NCBI GenBank assembly: GCA_011319805.1
Contig: SJRY01000225.1
Coordinates: 124,001 to 188,000 of the forward strand
Origin: Macrocybe gigantea
Taxonomy: Eukaryota > Basidiomycota > Agaricomycetes > Agaricales > Callistosporiaceae
Reading direction: 5' to 3'
DNA length: 64,000 nucleotides
Positions 1 through 9,794 of the stretch are shown here, piece after piece. Within the stretch, counting starts at the first letter, position 1. Every line of letters starts with the position of its first letter. The translations under genes were made by a program, and so were the position numbers. Under the pieces are notes generated by a model. That model saw only the letters and a list, made by a program, of their open reading frames with translations. It searched no databases and was not told the origin of the DNA.

Positions 1-395
1 TTCTTGGTGGTGGAGCTATTGGATGGTCATCCAAACTGCAGCCTTTTGTCACGCTTTCTACAACTGAAGCGGAGTATATTGCTGCAGTAGAAGCTGGAAA
101 GGAGATCTTATGGATGCACAACATTATGCAGGAGATGGGATACCCTGTGTTGCAAGCATCACCACTCAAGATTGACAATCAGTCTGCACTGAGTGTTACA
201 AAGAATCCAGAGCATCATGGGCGTATGAAACAGCTGGATTTGCGATACTTCTGGCTTAGGGATACAGTGGAGCAGAAAAGGACATGGCCTGAGTTTATTC
301 CAGGAACTGAACAAGTTGCAGACTTGTTAACCAAACCACTTACTGTACCAAAGGTTGAATTCTATAGACAGAAAATGGGACTTGTAGGTACATAG
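1..395 (+). CDS. Ty1/copia Pol C-terminus (RNase H), partial at window edge
   Basis: The frame is open from base 3 and ends with TAG at 393-395. The product matches the last 131 or so residues of the intact copia polyprotein encoded on the minus strand at 38132-42361, with only a few substitutions. Visible RNase H landmarks are WSSKLQPFVTLSTTEAEY, KIDNQSALSVTKN and the tail EQVADLLTKPL, typical of Ty1/copia RNase H, which removes the RNA strand during reverse transcription. A polypurine tract and an LTR follow directly, so this is the 3' end of a copia element whose body lies upstream of the window. No stop or frameshift is seen in the visible part. Confidence 0.95.
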   Translation, partial: LGGGAIGWSSKLQPFVTLSTTEAEYIAAVEAGKEILWMHNIMQEMGYPVLQASPLKIDNQSALSVTKNPEHHGRMKQLDLRYFWLRDTVEQKRTWPEFIPGTEQVADLLTKPLTVPKVEFYRQKMGLVGT

Positions 396-407
396 TTTAG
401 ACAGTTC

Positions 408-421
408 AGGTCAGGGGGAGG
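408..421 (+). other. Polypurine tract of copia element
   Basis: AGGTCAGGGGGAGG lies immediately 5' of the LTR start TGTTAG. In LTR retrotransposons this purine run primes plus-strand DNA synthesis. The same tract, reverse-complemented, borders the 3' LTR of the intact copia element at 38106-38119. Confidence 0.85.
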
Positions 422-824
422 TGTTAGAAATGCCCCTTCTGTCCGGACTTGTGCATAGGACAGGACCCAGGCTATGCACCTAGCAATGCACACAGCCTAT
501 GGCTGTGTGCGCAGCAATGCACAGCCTGTGGCTGCGTCCGCAGCAATGCACAGCACAAGCTGTGCACGCAGTAATGCGCAGTAAATGGCTGTGTCCGCAG
601 CAGTGCACAGCCTACAGCTGTGCCCGCAGCAATGCGCAGCCATAGGCTGCGCACACAGCCTTCTACACGTATATATAGATAGCACAGAGCACCTTGAAGT
701 CCCCAGTGTTCTCACTCAGGACTTCTAGGCAAGTACTTGTACATAACTCAATTACTAGTGTTCTCACTCAGGACTTCTAGGTTCTAAGGCTCGTTCAGAG
801 TGTTCCCTGTGCCTAGTTTTAACA
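422..824 (+). mobile_element. Copia 3' LTR, full length (403 bp)
   Basis: The LTR begins TGTTAGAAATG and ends CTAGTTTTAACA, the same termini as the two identical 403-bp LTRs at 37703-38105 and 42853-43255 (reverse orientation there). It contains an array of about five imperfect 37-bp units at roughly 475-655, a TATA-like TATATATAG near 670, and two direct copies of TTCTCACTCAGGACTTCTAG further on. It inserted into LINE-A sequence: the next base starts the minus-strand LINE at 825. The matching 5' LTR is outside the window. Confidence 0.93.
475..660 (+). repeat. Tandem palindromic array inside copia LTR U3
   Basis: About five units of roughly 37 bp carry the core GCAGCAATGC(G/A)CAGCC followed by its near-complement GGCTGYGY. 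Each unit can therefore fold back, and neighbouring units can pair. The array lies upstream of the TATA-like box, where enhancers of LTR promoters sit. It recurs in every copia LTR here (3950-4100, 29060-29210, 37865-38055, 43018-43205). ORFs over it (Cys/Ala/Leu-rich) are repeat artefacts. Confidence 0.75.
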
Positions 825-1213
825 GATTTCTCACTGTAGATGGGTCGCCCCCAGCTGAAGCGGGCGTACTGATTGATCTGAGAGCATGTCTTAGATTGGA
901 ATTGGCGAGGCGGGCAGAGGACCCGACTTTCAACCTTTTGATGAACCCGCCGATAGGTTCGACACAGGCCATTGTCTCAGCCGCACCCTCGGGAGTGGTG
1001 CAAAACTGTCCATTGATCCAAATGCAAGCTTTACGCTGCATCTGGTGTAATTGTTTCAACAGTGCGACGTTATGCATGCCATTGAAGTTCCATAATAAAC
1101 AGCCATACGTTGCGATCAGACACGCGCATGACAGGTAGAGGATGCGCTTCTGTTGAGGGGATAAGCCTCGGACAGAGTTGCCTAACATCTGAAAGGCTCT
1201 GGCCGTAGTCAGG
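825..1213 (-). pseudogene. LINE-A ORF2 fragment, RT thumb/connector region
   Basis: The minus strand encodes MLGNSVRGLSPQQKRILYL and continues through WNFNGMHNVALLKQL and TPEGAAETMACVEPIGGF, matching the region after the RT palm in the longer LINE-A copies (for example 6790-7165 on the minus strand). The high-coordinate end is fused to the T-element end at 1214, and the low-coordinate end is cut by the copia LTR at 825. It is the LINE part of a T-element/LINE chimera whose poly(A) end lies outside the window. Confidence 0.85.
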
Positions 1214-2143
1214 CGAAGTTTAGCCCCCCCCTTGCGGGGGAGGCTACTAGCCCAGGCCCAGTCCTGTGATCGGACCGTTTAGCCCAGGAGCTTCGCACTC
1301 CGGCTTCAACTTAAGCAGTTACCTGGTTGTATTAGTCCAGGGTCTACCGACAGAGGAGTTAGGTCTCTCGAGCCAAGGACTGGAGACTGTCCAGCCTCGC
1401 TACAGCCCAGCGGTGTCCGGGTCACTACTCCGTGCCTGCCTTCCCATCCCTCAGCAGATGGTTCGCAGATGCATCATCCCCATCTGTCCAAGGTCTCTGT
1501 CTTGCCACATGCCTCCCACACTGGCATCCGATATCACAGCAAGGTCCATGGTCCTCCCATGACAGGTTCCCACAGGGAAAGCCCTTACTGAACGGGTCTG
1601 GATCTGCTTCCGCCTTTGGCGTACTGCACGTGACTAACCATCTTGTGATCATTGCCAATGGCTCCCACTTAGACCGGGTACCCTGTTGGCTCAAACGCCA
1701 TCGGGTGGTTATCAGGTCCTTCCCGGTATGGTCCCTTATCCTTTCGGCCCCTACCTTTTAAGATCGGGGATCACGTGTGGTCTGCCGGATTAAGGCATTG
1801 TCCGGCACTTACATTCCAAGGCCATCCACGCCAAGGGAAACCCGGTCACGTGAGTTAGGGTCATGTGACACTTGACCCACATGGTGGGGTAAGTCACATG
1901 TGTGACGCATAACCTAGCTTACATCACGTGCCAGTTGCTTAGTCATATGACCAAGTCACCTCCCTCATGGGAACAACTGTCACAGGGTCATGATACTTCC
2001 TGCCCACGTCACGTGGAACCAGCTCCGGACACTTCCGGATGCAAACCTGAAGATGCCACCTCCAGGACTAGAACTCGTGGCTTCGTGGCTTGCCACAGCC
2101 ACAGGACTACCTGACTCGCATTTACCGCTATGCCAACCAGCCC
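1214..2143 (-). mobile_element. T-element (tRNA-headed non-coding repeat), short variant
   Basis: On the minus strand it starts with GGGCTGGTTGGCATAGCGG (2143 downward), which contains a match to the tRNA A box, followed by a B-box-like GGTTCTAGTCC. It ends with a GC hairpin and CTAAACTTCG at 1214. It lacks about 270 bp present in the 1.2-kb copies at 8628 and 24972. No credible ORF is conserved between copies. Its 3' end is joined in the same orientation to LINE-A at 1213. Its head abuts LINE-B at 2144. Confidence 0.8.
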
Positions 2144-3852
2144 CCAGATCAAAGAAGGTGTGCTTGGCATCTTTAATAGCTCGGCACCAGATGCGATGGT
2201 CCTCTTCAGACCGGGTCTGTCTGAAGGTGTCCAAAGTTTTGGAACAATGCTAATTCCACCAGCCTTTGCTCTGCTTCGATAGCTTGCACTCCTTAGAGTG
2301 GAGATCCCAAGCATGGTCAACTGATTTGGAGAGAGTCTGGAGAATGCTCTCTAGATCATCTAGTGACTCGATTGGCACCAGGTCCATACCGAGCAGATTG
2401 CCAGCAATGTCAGAGATAAACTCGGGCACGCTGTCCTTTGGAAGAGTCTGGCGTGGATCAGAGAGATCCAGCAGTGGAATGTCTAAGGAGAGCGACAATG
2501 GACAATGGTCCGAGGTCAATCTCAGGTCATCGTGAATGACTGGTGCCACCCCCATTACATCAACAGGAGTGAACATCAAATCAATAACTGAGGGCCAAAG
2601 CTCCGCGTTATGTGAGATGAAGGTCGGGCCATGGTTGGATGGCTCTGCCCAATCAAGACCAAGGTCGAGTGCTGCATTACACAACATCTCTCCTCGTGTA
2701 TGCTGTGAGGTATGGACTCCATCCCAGAGTTCATAATGACAGTTGAAGTCCCCTCCTAAATAAGATAGGTTTGGAAAGTCAGGTCTTTCTGCACAATTGT
2801 GCAGCAAATGAATAGTGCTTCCATCTATGTTAGAGTAGGCATTGGCGAGGAATAGGGGCTCCCCAGGGTGGAGAAGCTGACAATCATCAGGTCGCGATTA
2901 TCCACAAGATCGCGTCAAAGGGAGGGATGCAACCGCCATAGGCGGTTGTAAATGTAAGTCATCACACGAGGCGGGTCCTCATATGATGAGCGGTGAATGA
3001 TGCAAGTCCAGTCAGGGTGACTGGGACCTCCGATTACTGGCTCGCCATCAGTGCTATGCACTGATGGGGCTTGTCTTAGCAGGTTCCAAGCGGGCTCTTA
3101 GAAGAACAAAATATCATAGTCCTCTCCAAGAGTGGAGAGGAGAACGTCCATATGTACATATTTCCTATTTACATTTTGAGAGAAAATACGAAATGAAGAA
3201 ATCAAAGAGCGTCCGCCCGACCCAGGGACAACAGCCAGGGCTGATCCACTGGAGGTGTCACTCATGATGCGTCGGCCTCCGCATTACACTGTGGGGAGGC
3301 ATTAGAATATTTGGGACTTGACCATGCTCGATCACATACCAGCTAATAGTGTTGTTTGATCCACTCGGGATCAAAGCGATTCTTCCAGAAGGCACACTTC
3401 CGATCATCGGTGGAGTGGTCTTTGCTGCAGCTAAGACACTTTGGAGCATGCGGGCAGGGTTGACCTGCCAGAGTTGCCTCATGAGGAGGGTTGGCCTTGG
3501 GTCTTGCCTTGCAGCAAGACGCGAGTGTGCGATGATGCTCCTTTCTGTGGGATTCCCCACAGATCAGGCAGCGGAGGGATTGCTGGTTACACTTTAAAGC
3601 AGAGTGTCCCCAGCGCCAACAGCATTTGCAGAGAGGAACTCCCGGCGATGAGAGAGCAGCGCGAAAGCGGCATTGCCAGTTCCGCACCATAACAGTGCAG
3701 TTGTCCAGAGCTTTAACGTTCTGGCCAGTGGACGTATCTTCAATATTGAACTACACAGTCACAGTATTAGAATTCTTGGAGTTGCGCATGATGCGAGGAA
3801 CTCCAATGAGGGTGATGAGATCCGAGAATGAAGAGTCTCGGAGAGAGAATGG
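2144..3852 (-). pseudogene. LINE-B fragment: ORF1 zinc knuckles and ORF2 endonuclease
   Basis: The minus strand carries, in order, the C-terminal part of ORF1 with three zinc-knuckle-like clusters (CKCCWRWGHSALKC, CLICGESH, CLSCSKDH) and the ORF2 endonuclease beginning at the ATG near 3265. The APE-type endonuclease keeps YLGGDFNCHYELWD and TSDHCPLSLSLD, motifs that contain metal-binding and catalytic Asp/His residues of LINE endonucleases. Several frameshifts break both ORFs. The copy stops at the T-element head (2143) on one side and at copia sequence (3853) on the other. Subfamily B is recognised by residues shared with 57754-58378, such as DLGLDW and IHDDLRL. Confidence 0.85.
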
Positions 3853-4267
3853 GACTCATAGTTATATAGTTTAGACAGTTCAGGTCAGGGGGAGGTGTTA
3901 GAAGTGCCCCTCCTGTCCGGACTTGTGCATAGGACGGGACACAGGCTGTGCACAGCAATGCGCAGCCTGTGGCTGTGTCCACAGCAATGCGCAGTGCAAG
4001 CTGCGCACACAGTAATGCACAGTATATGCCTGTGTCCACAGCAGTGCACAGCTTACAGCTGTGCCTGCAGCAATGCGCAGCCTATGGCTACTCATACAGC
4101 ATCCTGCGAGTATATATAGGTAGTATAGAGTGCCTTGAAGTCCTCAGTGTTCTCACTCAGGACTTCTAGGCAAGTACTTGTTTATACTCAATTATATTTA
4201 GTGTTCTCACTCAGGACTTCTAGGTTCTAAGGCTTGGCCAGAGTGTTCCCTGTGCCTAGTTTTAATA
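3853..4267 (+). mobile_element. Copia 3' remnant: polypurine tract plus diverged LTR (3896-4267)
   Basis: About 43 bp of copia 3' non-coding sequence with the tract AGGTCAGGGGGAGG precede an LTR that starts TGTTAGAAGTGCC at 3896 and ends CTAGTTTTAATA at 4267. It is about 30 bp shorter than the 403-bp LTR because part of the palindromic array and some neighbouring sequence are missing, and it is more diverged. It separates LINE-B (left) from the Tc1-like fragment (right). No target-site duplication could be recognised. Confidence 0.85.
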
Positions 4268-4593
4268 GGAATCACCAGCACTGGGTAGAGGAAGACTGGA
4301 ACCGAGTTATTTGGACAGATAAATCATCTGTGGAGATTGGGAAGAATTTCAGAGTGGTTTGGGTGTGCAGGAGGCCTGGAGAGAGGTATGATGAAAGGTG
4401 TCTTACTCCCACTTTCAAGTCTAGAAGGCAGAGTTTGATGATTTGGGGTGTATGGCACATAGGAGGCTTGGTCCACTCATTAGAATCCCAAAGGAGGCCA
4501 GAACTGGGGCTGATTATATTGAGTTAGTCCTCAATGGCCCCCTGGGATATCTATGAGGAGCTAAGTGAGCAGAGAGGGCAAGTAGCAGTCATG
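4268..4593 (+). pseudogene. Tc1/mariner-like transposase, N-terminal/central fragment
   Basis: Translation gives HWVEEDWNRVIWTDKSSVEI, the region around the first catalytic Asp of Tc1-type DDE transposases, then VWVCRRPGERYDERC and MIWGVWHIGG, with a frameshift near 4450. The segment ends at AGTAGCAGTCATG (4581-4593). The continuing half of the gene is on the minus strand at 17709-18123 and starts with the same 13 bases. The 5' part of the gene is missing, replaced by the copia LTR at 3896-4267. Confidence 0.8.
4581..4593 (+). other. Target-site duplication TSD1, copy a
   Basis: AGTAGCAGTCATG. Its exact reverse complement is at 18111-18123, where it separates the second Tc1-like fragment from a LINE poly(T). 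This is the duplication expected from one LINE insertion into the Tc1-like gene, but the two copies are now inverted relative to each other. Confidence 0.8.
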
Positions 4594-5286
4594 TGACTTA
4601 CCCCACTATGTGGGTCAAGTGTCACATGACCCTAACTCATGTGACTGGGTTTCCCTTGGCGTGGATGGCCTTGGGATGTAAGTGCCGGACAATGCCTTAA
4701 TCCGGCAGACCACACGTGATCCCCAATCTTAAAAGGTAGGGGCCGAAAGGATAAGGGACCATACTGGGAATTAGGCTGATAACCACCTGATGGCGTTTGA
4801 GCCAACAGGGTACCCGGTCTAAGTGGGAGCCGTTGGCAATGATCACGAGATGGTTAGTCATGTGCAGTATGCCAAAGGCAGAAGCAGATCCAGACCCGTT
4901 CAGTAAGGGCTTCCCCTGTGGGAACCTGTCATGGGAGGACCATGGACCTTGCTGTGATATCGGATGCCAGTCTGGGAGGCACGTGGCAAGACAGAGACCT
5001 TGGACAGATGGGGATCCGCGCCTAAGGGCATCAGCGAACCATCTGCTGGGGGATGGGAAGGCAGGCACGTGGGTAGCGCCCGGACACCGCTGGGCCGTAG
5101 CAAGGCTGGACAGTCTCCAGTCCTTGGCTCGAGAGACCTAACTCCTCTGTCGGTAGACCCTGGACTAATACAACCAGGTAACTGCTTAAGTTGAAGCCGG
5201 AGTGCGAAGCTCCTGGGCTAAACGGTCCGATCACAGGACTGGGCCTGGGCTAGCAGCCTCCCCCGCAAGGGGGGGGCTAAACTTCG
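4594..5286 (+). mobile_element. T-element, 5'-truncated
   Basis: It starts inside the T-element at TGACTTACCCCACTATGTGG and runs to the usual end, with the hairpin CCCCCGCAAGGGGGGG and CTAAACTTCG at 5286. The tRNA-like head is missing. The left junction is TSD1, so this is the 5'-truncated start of an insertion. The next base begins the poly(T) of a LINE-A in opposite orientation. Confidence 0.8.
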
Positions 5287-8200
5287 TTTTTTTTTTTTTT
5301 TTTTTTTTTTAAATCAACAATTTATATAGCGGTGTACGATGGCAGTCCACTTGTAAATACACCCAGGTACCTACTATAAATACGACGAGTCCGATCCAAA
5401 CCAGACTGAAGGAGAATACATAGAGGGCTGCACTGCCCTGCTCTCTCATGCCCGCGCTCGAACCATATGACTCGAGCTCACGCGTACTCACTCGCTCGAG
5501 CACCGTCCCCCAGCCCCAAAGGGCCGGATGTGGTCAGTTCCACGTAAAAGGTCCAAGAGGATCTATAACGGATACTGTCGCGAAGTTTGCGTTTCGCATA
5601 GTGCTCGATCAGCGCTTGGGTCGCTGGTCCGACTGTTTCCACTACAGAACGGCAGTCACCCGCCACCTGGATCCGGAATGAAAGCACCTGCAGCTTTATT
5701 AGATGCGAGATACTTAATGAACCAGTGATGCACAAAGGCGTCAAACTGGCGTTCAGTTGGCCTGTGCCAGTTACGGCATTGAGTCATGATGTGGATGGAG
5801 TCTTCGGGCCCTCGTTCGCAAGAGCATACGTCGCTCTCCACGAAATTAAACCGTGCCCGATACGCATTGATCGGAGCATGGCCACATGCGAGACGTGAAC
5901 AGCGAGCATAAAGCTCGTTCTCTGTCACAAGCTTCATGAAGCCCATTCTCTTCCGAGAGGGGCGTTCATAGGAATTTGGCTTTCCTACTTCGTGAAAACG
6001 AAATGTGGAAGCACCAATGTATTTCTTGTTCCCAGAATTCTGGAACCAAGTGCTATGCATATCATCGTCAGCCTCCTTTCGAAGGCCATCGGTGGTATAG
6101 AGGGAACAACATCCCAGGGGAACATCCAGGCTCCGGGCAAGCTCGTGAGCCTCGACTTGTATTGCCCACTTCCATTTGGAAGGGATGTGCCAGAATTCAA
6201 TCCGGCATTGCTCGGACTCAGAGAGCCAAGCTTTCAGTGATGCACAAAGTGCAATAGAATGCGACTGCACAGAGTGAGGGTTGCAATCGATGATGCGATT
6301 AATTGCATTCATCGAATCCAAAAAGCACATGACAGAATTAACTCTATCTTGTGCGATAGCCTTTTGGATTGCCATTCGCAACCCAATAAGCTCAGCATCG
6401 TCGCTCGTTGATTTACCAACAGGCTGACGAATTTCGAAAACCAGCCTGCCCTCGCGATAAACATGCGAAGCTGACACAGACTGCTTAAATGGCACTTCTG
6501 CTTTCGCAGGCACGGAGCCATCACTACTCACATAAGAGCAATCATGCTGGGTCGAACACTGGGTAAGTGTTTGATCCAGCAATGCGCGATAAGCCTTGAC
6601 CGAGTCCTCGTCTCGGCCAAGTAACTTATGAATCTCAAAGCGACTGTCAAACTCATCGACAAGCCGCCTGCCCGGGTTATTTGCATCCGCAAAATAATCC
6701 GTGGTTAGAAAGAGTGGTGGTTTCAGATCCACCAAATCCTTGAGTGGGGACTTAAGCGCAGCACGCTGTCTGTCTGACAAAGAAGTGAGATTTCTCACTT
6801 TAGATGGGTCGCCCCCAGACGAGGCGGGCGTACTAATTGACCTGAGAGCATGCCTCAGATTGGAATTGGCGAGGCGGGCAGAGGACCCGACCTTCAGCCT
6901 TTGGATGAACCCGCCGATGGGTTCGACGCAGGCCATTGTCTCAGCTGCACCCTCAGGAGTAGTGCGAAACTGTCCATTGATCCAGATGCAAGCTTTGCGC
7001 TGCATCTGGCGTAGTTGTTTCAACAGTGCGACATTATGCATGCCATTGAAGTTCCATAATAAACAGCCGTACGTTGTGATGGGACGCGCGCACGACAAGT
7101 AGAGAATGCGTTTCTGCTGAGGGGATAAGCCCCGAACAGAATTGCCCAACATCTGAAAGGCTCTGGCAGTAGTCAAGGCCTTCGTAGCATAGAATCGAAC
7201 ATGCTCCTTAAAAGAGAGGCGCGCGTCCAAAAAGAAACCAAGGTATCGCCAGACATCCTTGGGTCGGAGCGGGGTATTGCCCGTAAATGGAGCAAAACCC
7301 AAGTCAATAGACGGATGAGGGTCCATACTATTGCGCGAAAAGTGCTGTAATTCAGTCTTGTTGTGTTCTACAACAAGGCCGAAGTCAGTGAAGAGGTTAT
7401 GCACAGAGGCATAGGCCCTCTGCAGTTTCGGAACATTGTCCGATGTGGATCTGGACTGAGCGATGATCAGTCCGTCATCGACGAATGACATGATTACTGG
7501 CATATCACCAGCTTTCTGGTAAAGTTTCAGTACCAGCGCCAAGTAAAGCGCTGACAATACTGGGGAGAGTGCAGAGCCTTGACCAACTCCCACGTCGGCC
7601 TCGAACTCTGGAGAGATGGCACTATGCCAGGCATAAGAAGTTTTGCGCCCAACGAGGTATGATTCAAAGAACTTTGACACCTGTGGTGCAAAGCCTCCGT
7701 GTTGAAGAATCTTCACCAACATACGATGGTTGAGCGAAGGAAAATACTGAGTGACATCGAAAGCGATGACACTCGTTTTAAATCCCTTAGACCACCCCTG
7801 ACGGATAATATGGGTAAGGAAGACCCCAGCATCCTCAGTTGAGTTCTGACGGATGCCGCCGAACTGCTTCGGATCGAAGACAGCAAATTTCGTCGCTTCG
7901 TACTGCATATGTCGCGCTAGCATCTTCTCGACGAGCTTGCCGAGGGTATTCAAAAGCACAATCGGACGAAAGGCTTTCGGGGTATCATATGCAGGTTTGC
8001 CAGGTTTCGGAATGATAACTGACAAACTCTGCTTGAAGTAAGAGGGCCAGTGCCCCAAATCTAGACACGCATTTGCAATGTTCAAGATAAATGCAGCTAT
8101 GTGAGGAAATTTCACCAGCTGTTTGATGTGGTTCCAAAACAGATGGTCTGGTCCTGGTGCCGACATATTGCTACAGGGCTCTAAGGACTCTCGGAGCTCG

Positions 8201-8402
8201 GTAGCAGAGAACGGGACCCAGTCTCGTACTGGATGCGCTTCAAGATCGTTGAGGCGATCCAAATTAAATGTGCGATCAGACGCAGCATTATAAGACTTAT
8301 CAAGCGCATTCCAAAGCGCTTCGATAGAATTACAAGGCTGTCCCTAGAACGAGATAGCTTCGTAATCAGGTAGGGGTCTCTGCTTTGTCCATGCAGCTAG
8401 AT
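5287..8402 (-). mobile_element. LINE-A, 5'-truncated copy with intact RT-RNase H frame
   Basis: On the plus strand it begins with poly(T) (5287-5310), the complement of the LINE poly(A) tail, then the 3' UTR (to about 5655) and the ORF2 part described separately. It ends at 8402 within the linker between endonuclease and RT, where a plus-strand LINE-A 3' UTR begins without a recognisable duplication. It is the least decayed LINE-A RT in the window. Confidence 0.88.
5656..8262 (-). CDS. LINE-A ORF2: reverse transcriptase, RNase H, C-terminal Cys/His region
   Basis: This is an 868-residue open frame without stops, the longest LINE frame in the window. Order of domains: RT fingers/palm, with PGKPAYDTPKAFRPIVLLNT, FDVTQYFPSLNHRM, GVGQGSALSPVLSALYL and the catalytic box FVDDGLI (FxDD variant of YxDD); thumb/connector; RNase H with YVSSDGSVPAKAE, DAELIGLRMAIQKAI and FLDSMNAINRII; and a C-terminal VESDVCSCERGPED cluster. 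This order (RT then RNase H) is that of fungal Tad-like LINEs. The endonuclease is missing because the copy is 5'-truncated, so it cannot be autonomous. The start Met at 8262 is simply the first in frame; the natural ORF starts in the lost endonuclease. Confidence 0.9.
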   Translation of the reverse strand: MDRLNDLEAHPVRDWVPFSATELRESLEPCSNMSAPGPDHLFWNHIKQLVKFPHIAAFILNIANACLDLGHWPSYFKQSLSVIIPKPGKPAYDTPKAFRPIVLLNTLGKLVEKMLARHMQYEATKFAVFDPKQFGGIRQNSTEDAGVFLTHIIRQGWSKGFKTSVIAFDVTQYFPSLNHRMLVKILQHGGFAPQVSKFFESYLVGRKTSYAWHSAISPEFEADVGVGQGSALSPVLSALYLALVLKLYQKAGDMPVIMSFVDDGLIIAQSRSTSDNVPKLQRAYASVHNLFTDFGLVVEHNKTELQHFSRNSMDPHPSIDLGFAPFTGNTPLRPKDVWRYLGFFLDARLSFKEHVRFYATKALTTARAFQMLGNSVRGLSPQQKRILYLSCARPITTYGCLLWNFNGMHNVALLKQLRQMQRKACIWINGQFRTTPEGAAETMACVEPIGGFIQRLKVGSSARLANSNLRHALRSISTPASSGGDPSKVRNLTSLSDRQRAALKSPLKDLVDLKPPLFLTTDYFADANNPGRRLVDEFDSRFEIHKLLGRDEDSVKAYRALLDQTLTQCSTQHDCSYVSSDGSVPAKAEVPFKQSVSASHVYREGRLVFEIRQPVGKSTSDDAELIGLRMAIQKAIAQDRVNSVMCFLDSMNAINRIIDCNPHSVQSHSIALCASLKAWLSESEQCRIEFWHIPSKWKWAIQVEAHELARSLDVPLGCCSLYTTDGLRKEADDDMHSTWFQNSGNKKYIGASTFRFHEVGKPNSYERPSRKRMGFMKLVTENELYARCSRLACGHAPINAYRARFNFVESDVCSCERGPEDSIHIMTQCRNWHRPTERQFDAFVHHWFIKYLASNKAAGAFIPDPGGG

Positions 8403-8627
8403 AGGTGGCGGGTGACTGCCACTCTGTAGCGGAGATTACCCGGGGCAACCTAGGCAATCTTAAAGCAGTAGGACCAGTGACCGAAGCACTGATCGAGTAC
8501 TATGCGAACCGCAAACTTAGCGACAGCATCCGTTATAGGTCCTTTTGGACCTTTTACGTGGAATTGACCACAACCGGCCCCTCGGGGCTGGGGGACGGTG
8601 CTCAAGCAAGCGAGTATGCACGAGCTC
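8403..8627 (+). mobile_element. LINE-A 3' UTR fragment
   Basis: It begins AGGTGGCGGGTGACTGCC, the end of LINE ORF2, and runs through the 3' UTR to CACGAGCTC, where the T-element at 8628 interrupts it. The rest of the 3' UTR and the poly(A) are not adjacent. How it became joined tail-to-head to the minus-strand LINE at 8402 is not resolved. Confidence 0.75.
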
Positions 8628-8629
8628 AA

Positions 8630-8715
8630 GGGCTGGTTGGCATAGCGGTAAACGCGAGTCAGGTAGTCCTGTGGCTGTGGCAAGCCACGAAGCCGCGGGT
8701 TCTAGTCCTGGAGGT
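8630..8715 (+). other. tRNA-like head of T-element with A- and B-box motifs
   Basis: TGGCATAGCGG at about 8637-8647 fits the RNA polymerase III A-box consensus TRGCNNAGYNGG. About 55 bp downstream, GGTTCTAGTCC differs from the B-box consensus GGTTCRANNCC at one position. The spacing fits a tRNA gene. The remaining cloverleaf is not clearly foldable, so this is a tRNA-derived promoter rather than a functional tRNA gene. The same head is present at 24975, 61799 and, on the minus strand, at 2143, 26904 and 29055. Confidence 0.6.
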
Positions 8716-9794
8716 AGCATCTTCAGGTTTGCATTCGGAAGTGTCCGGAGCTGGTTCCACGTGACGCGGGCAGGAAGTATCACGACCCTGTGACAGTTGT
8801 TCCCATGAGGGAGGTGACTTGGTCATGTGACTAAGCAGCTGGCACGTGACGTAAGCTGGGTTATGCGTCACACATGTGACTTACCCCACTATGTGGGTCA
8901 AGTGTCACATGACCCTAACTCACGTGCAAGCACGTGATCCCCGATCTAAAAGTGTAGGGGCCGAAAGGATAAGGGATTATACCGGGAATTGGGCTGATAA
9001 CCACCCGATGGCGTTTGAGCCAACAGGGCACCCGGTACCGTGTGAGCTGCCTGAAGTAGGGGTCCACGGAGGTTAGTCATGGCGCAGTACGCTTTGGCGG
9101 AAGTAGATCCAGACCCGTTCAGCTAAGGGCTTCCCCTGTGGGAACCTGTCATGGGAGGACCATGGACCTTGCTGTGATATCGGAGGCCAGTCTGGCAGGC
9201 ACATGGCAAGACAGAGACCTTGGACAGATGGGGATCCGCGCCCTAAGGGGCATCAGCGAACCATCTGCCAGAGGACGGGAAGGCAGGACTGGGGGTCGCG
9301 CCCCAGACACCGCTGGGCCGTAGCAAGGCTGGACAGTCTCCAGTCCTTGGCTCGAGAGACCTAACTCCTCTGTTGGTGGCCCTGGGATAATACACCCAGG
9401 TTGCCGCTTAAGTTGAATCCGAAGTGCGAACTCCTGGGTTCCGTGGGACTCTGGGGACCCCAGTGTGTAGGTGAAAGTCCATGCCGACCTACTTGGCAGG
9501 CTTAAACGGTTCCCCTTGGCGTGGATGGCCTTGGGGTGCAAGTGTCGGACAAAAAGCCTTAATCCAGCAGACCGCAGCTGAGTAAGACGGTACCATCCCT
9601 GAGTCCACACCCAATTTGGGGAGGCCTCGGCCGTTGGCAAGGGGGGTCCGCAGACCAAATAGGGAGGGCATAAGCCTGACGGATGCACACTGGACCCACA
9701 TAAGGAGTCCTAGGTTAAGGGTTCCCCTGGGCGTGGATGGCCCTGGGGTGAAAGTGCTGGACAATAGCCTTAATCTGGCAGACCCACCTAGGTA

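Noticed and set aside
472..715. Overlapping Cys/Ala/Leu-rich ORFs on the minus strand
   Set aside because: They are translations of the palindromic array of the copia LTR and recur only where the LTR recurs (3898-4095, 37873-38055, 43023-43205).
8395..8410. Twin-priming (5' inversion) of a LINE at 8402/8403
   Set aside because: The inverted plus-strand segment is 3' UTR, which is already present in the same minus-strand copy at 5287-5655. Twin priming would give an upstream, non-overlapping segment.
8630..8715. Functional tRNA gene
   Set aside because: A and B boxes fit, but no convincing cloverleaf with acceptor stem could be drawn, and the same head starts every copy of a repeat.
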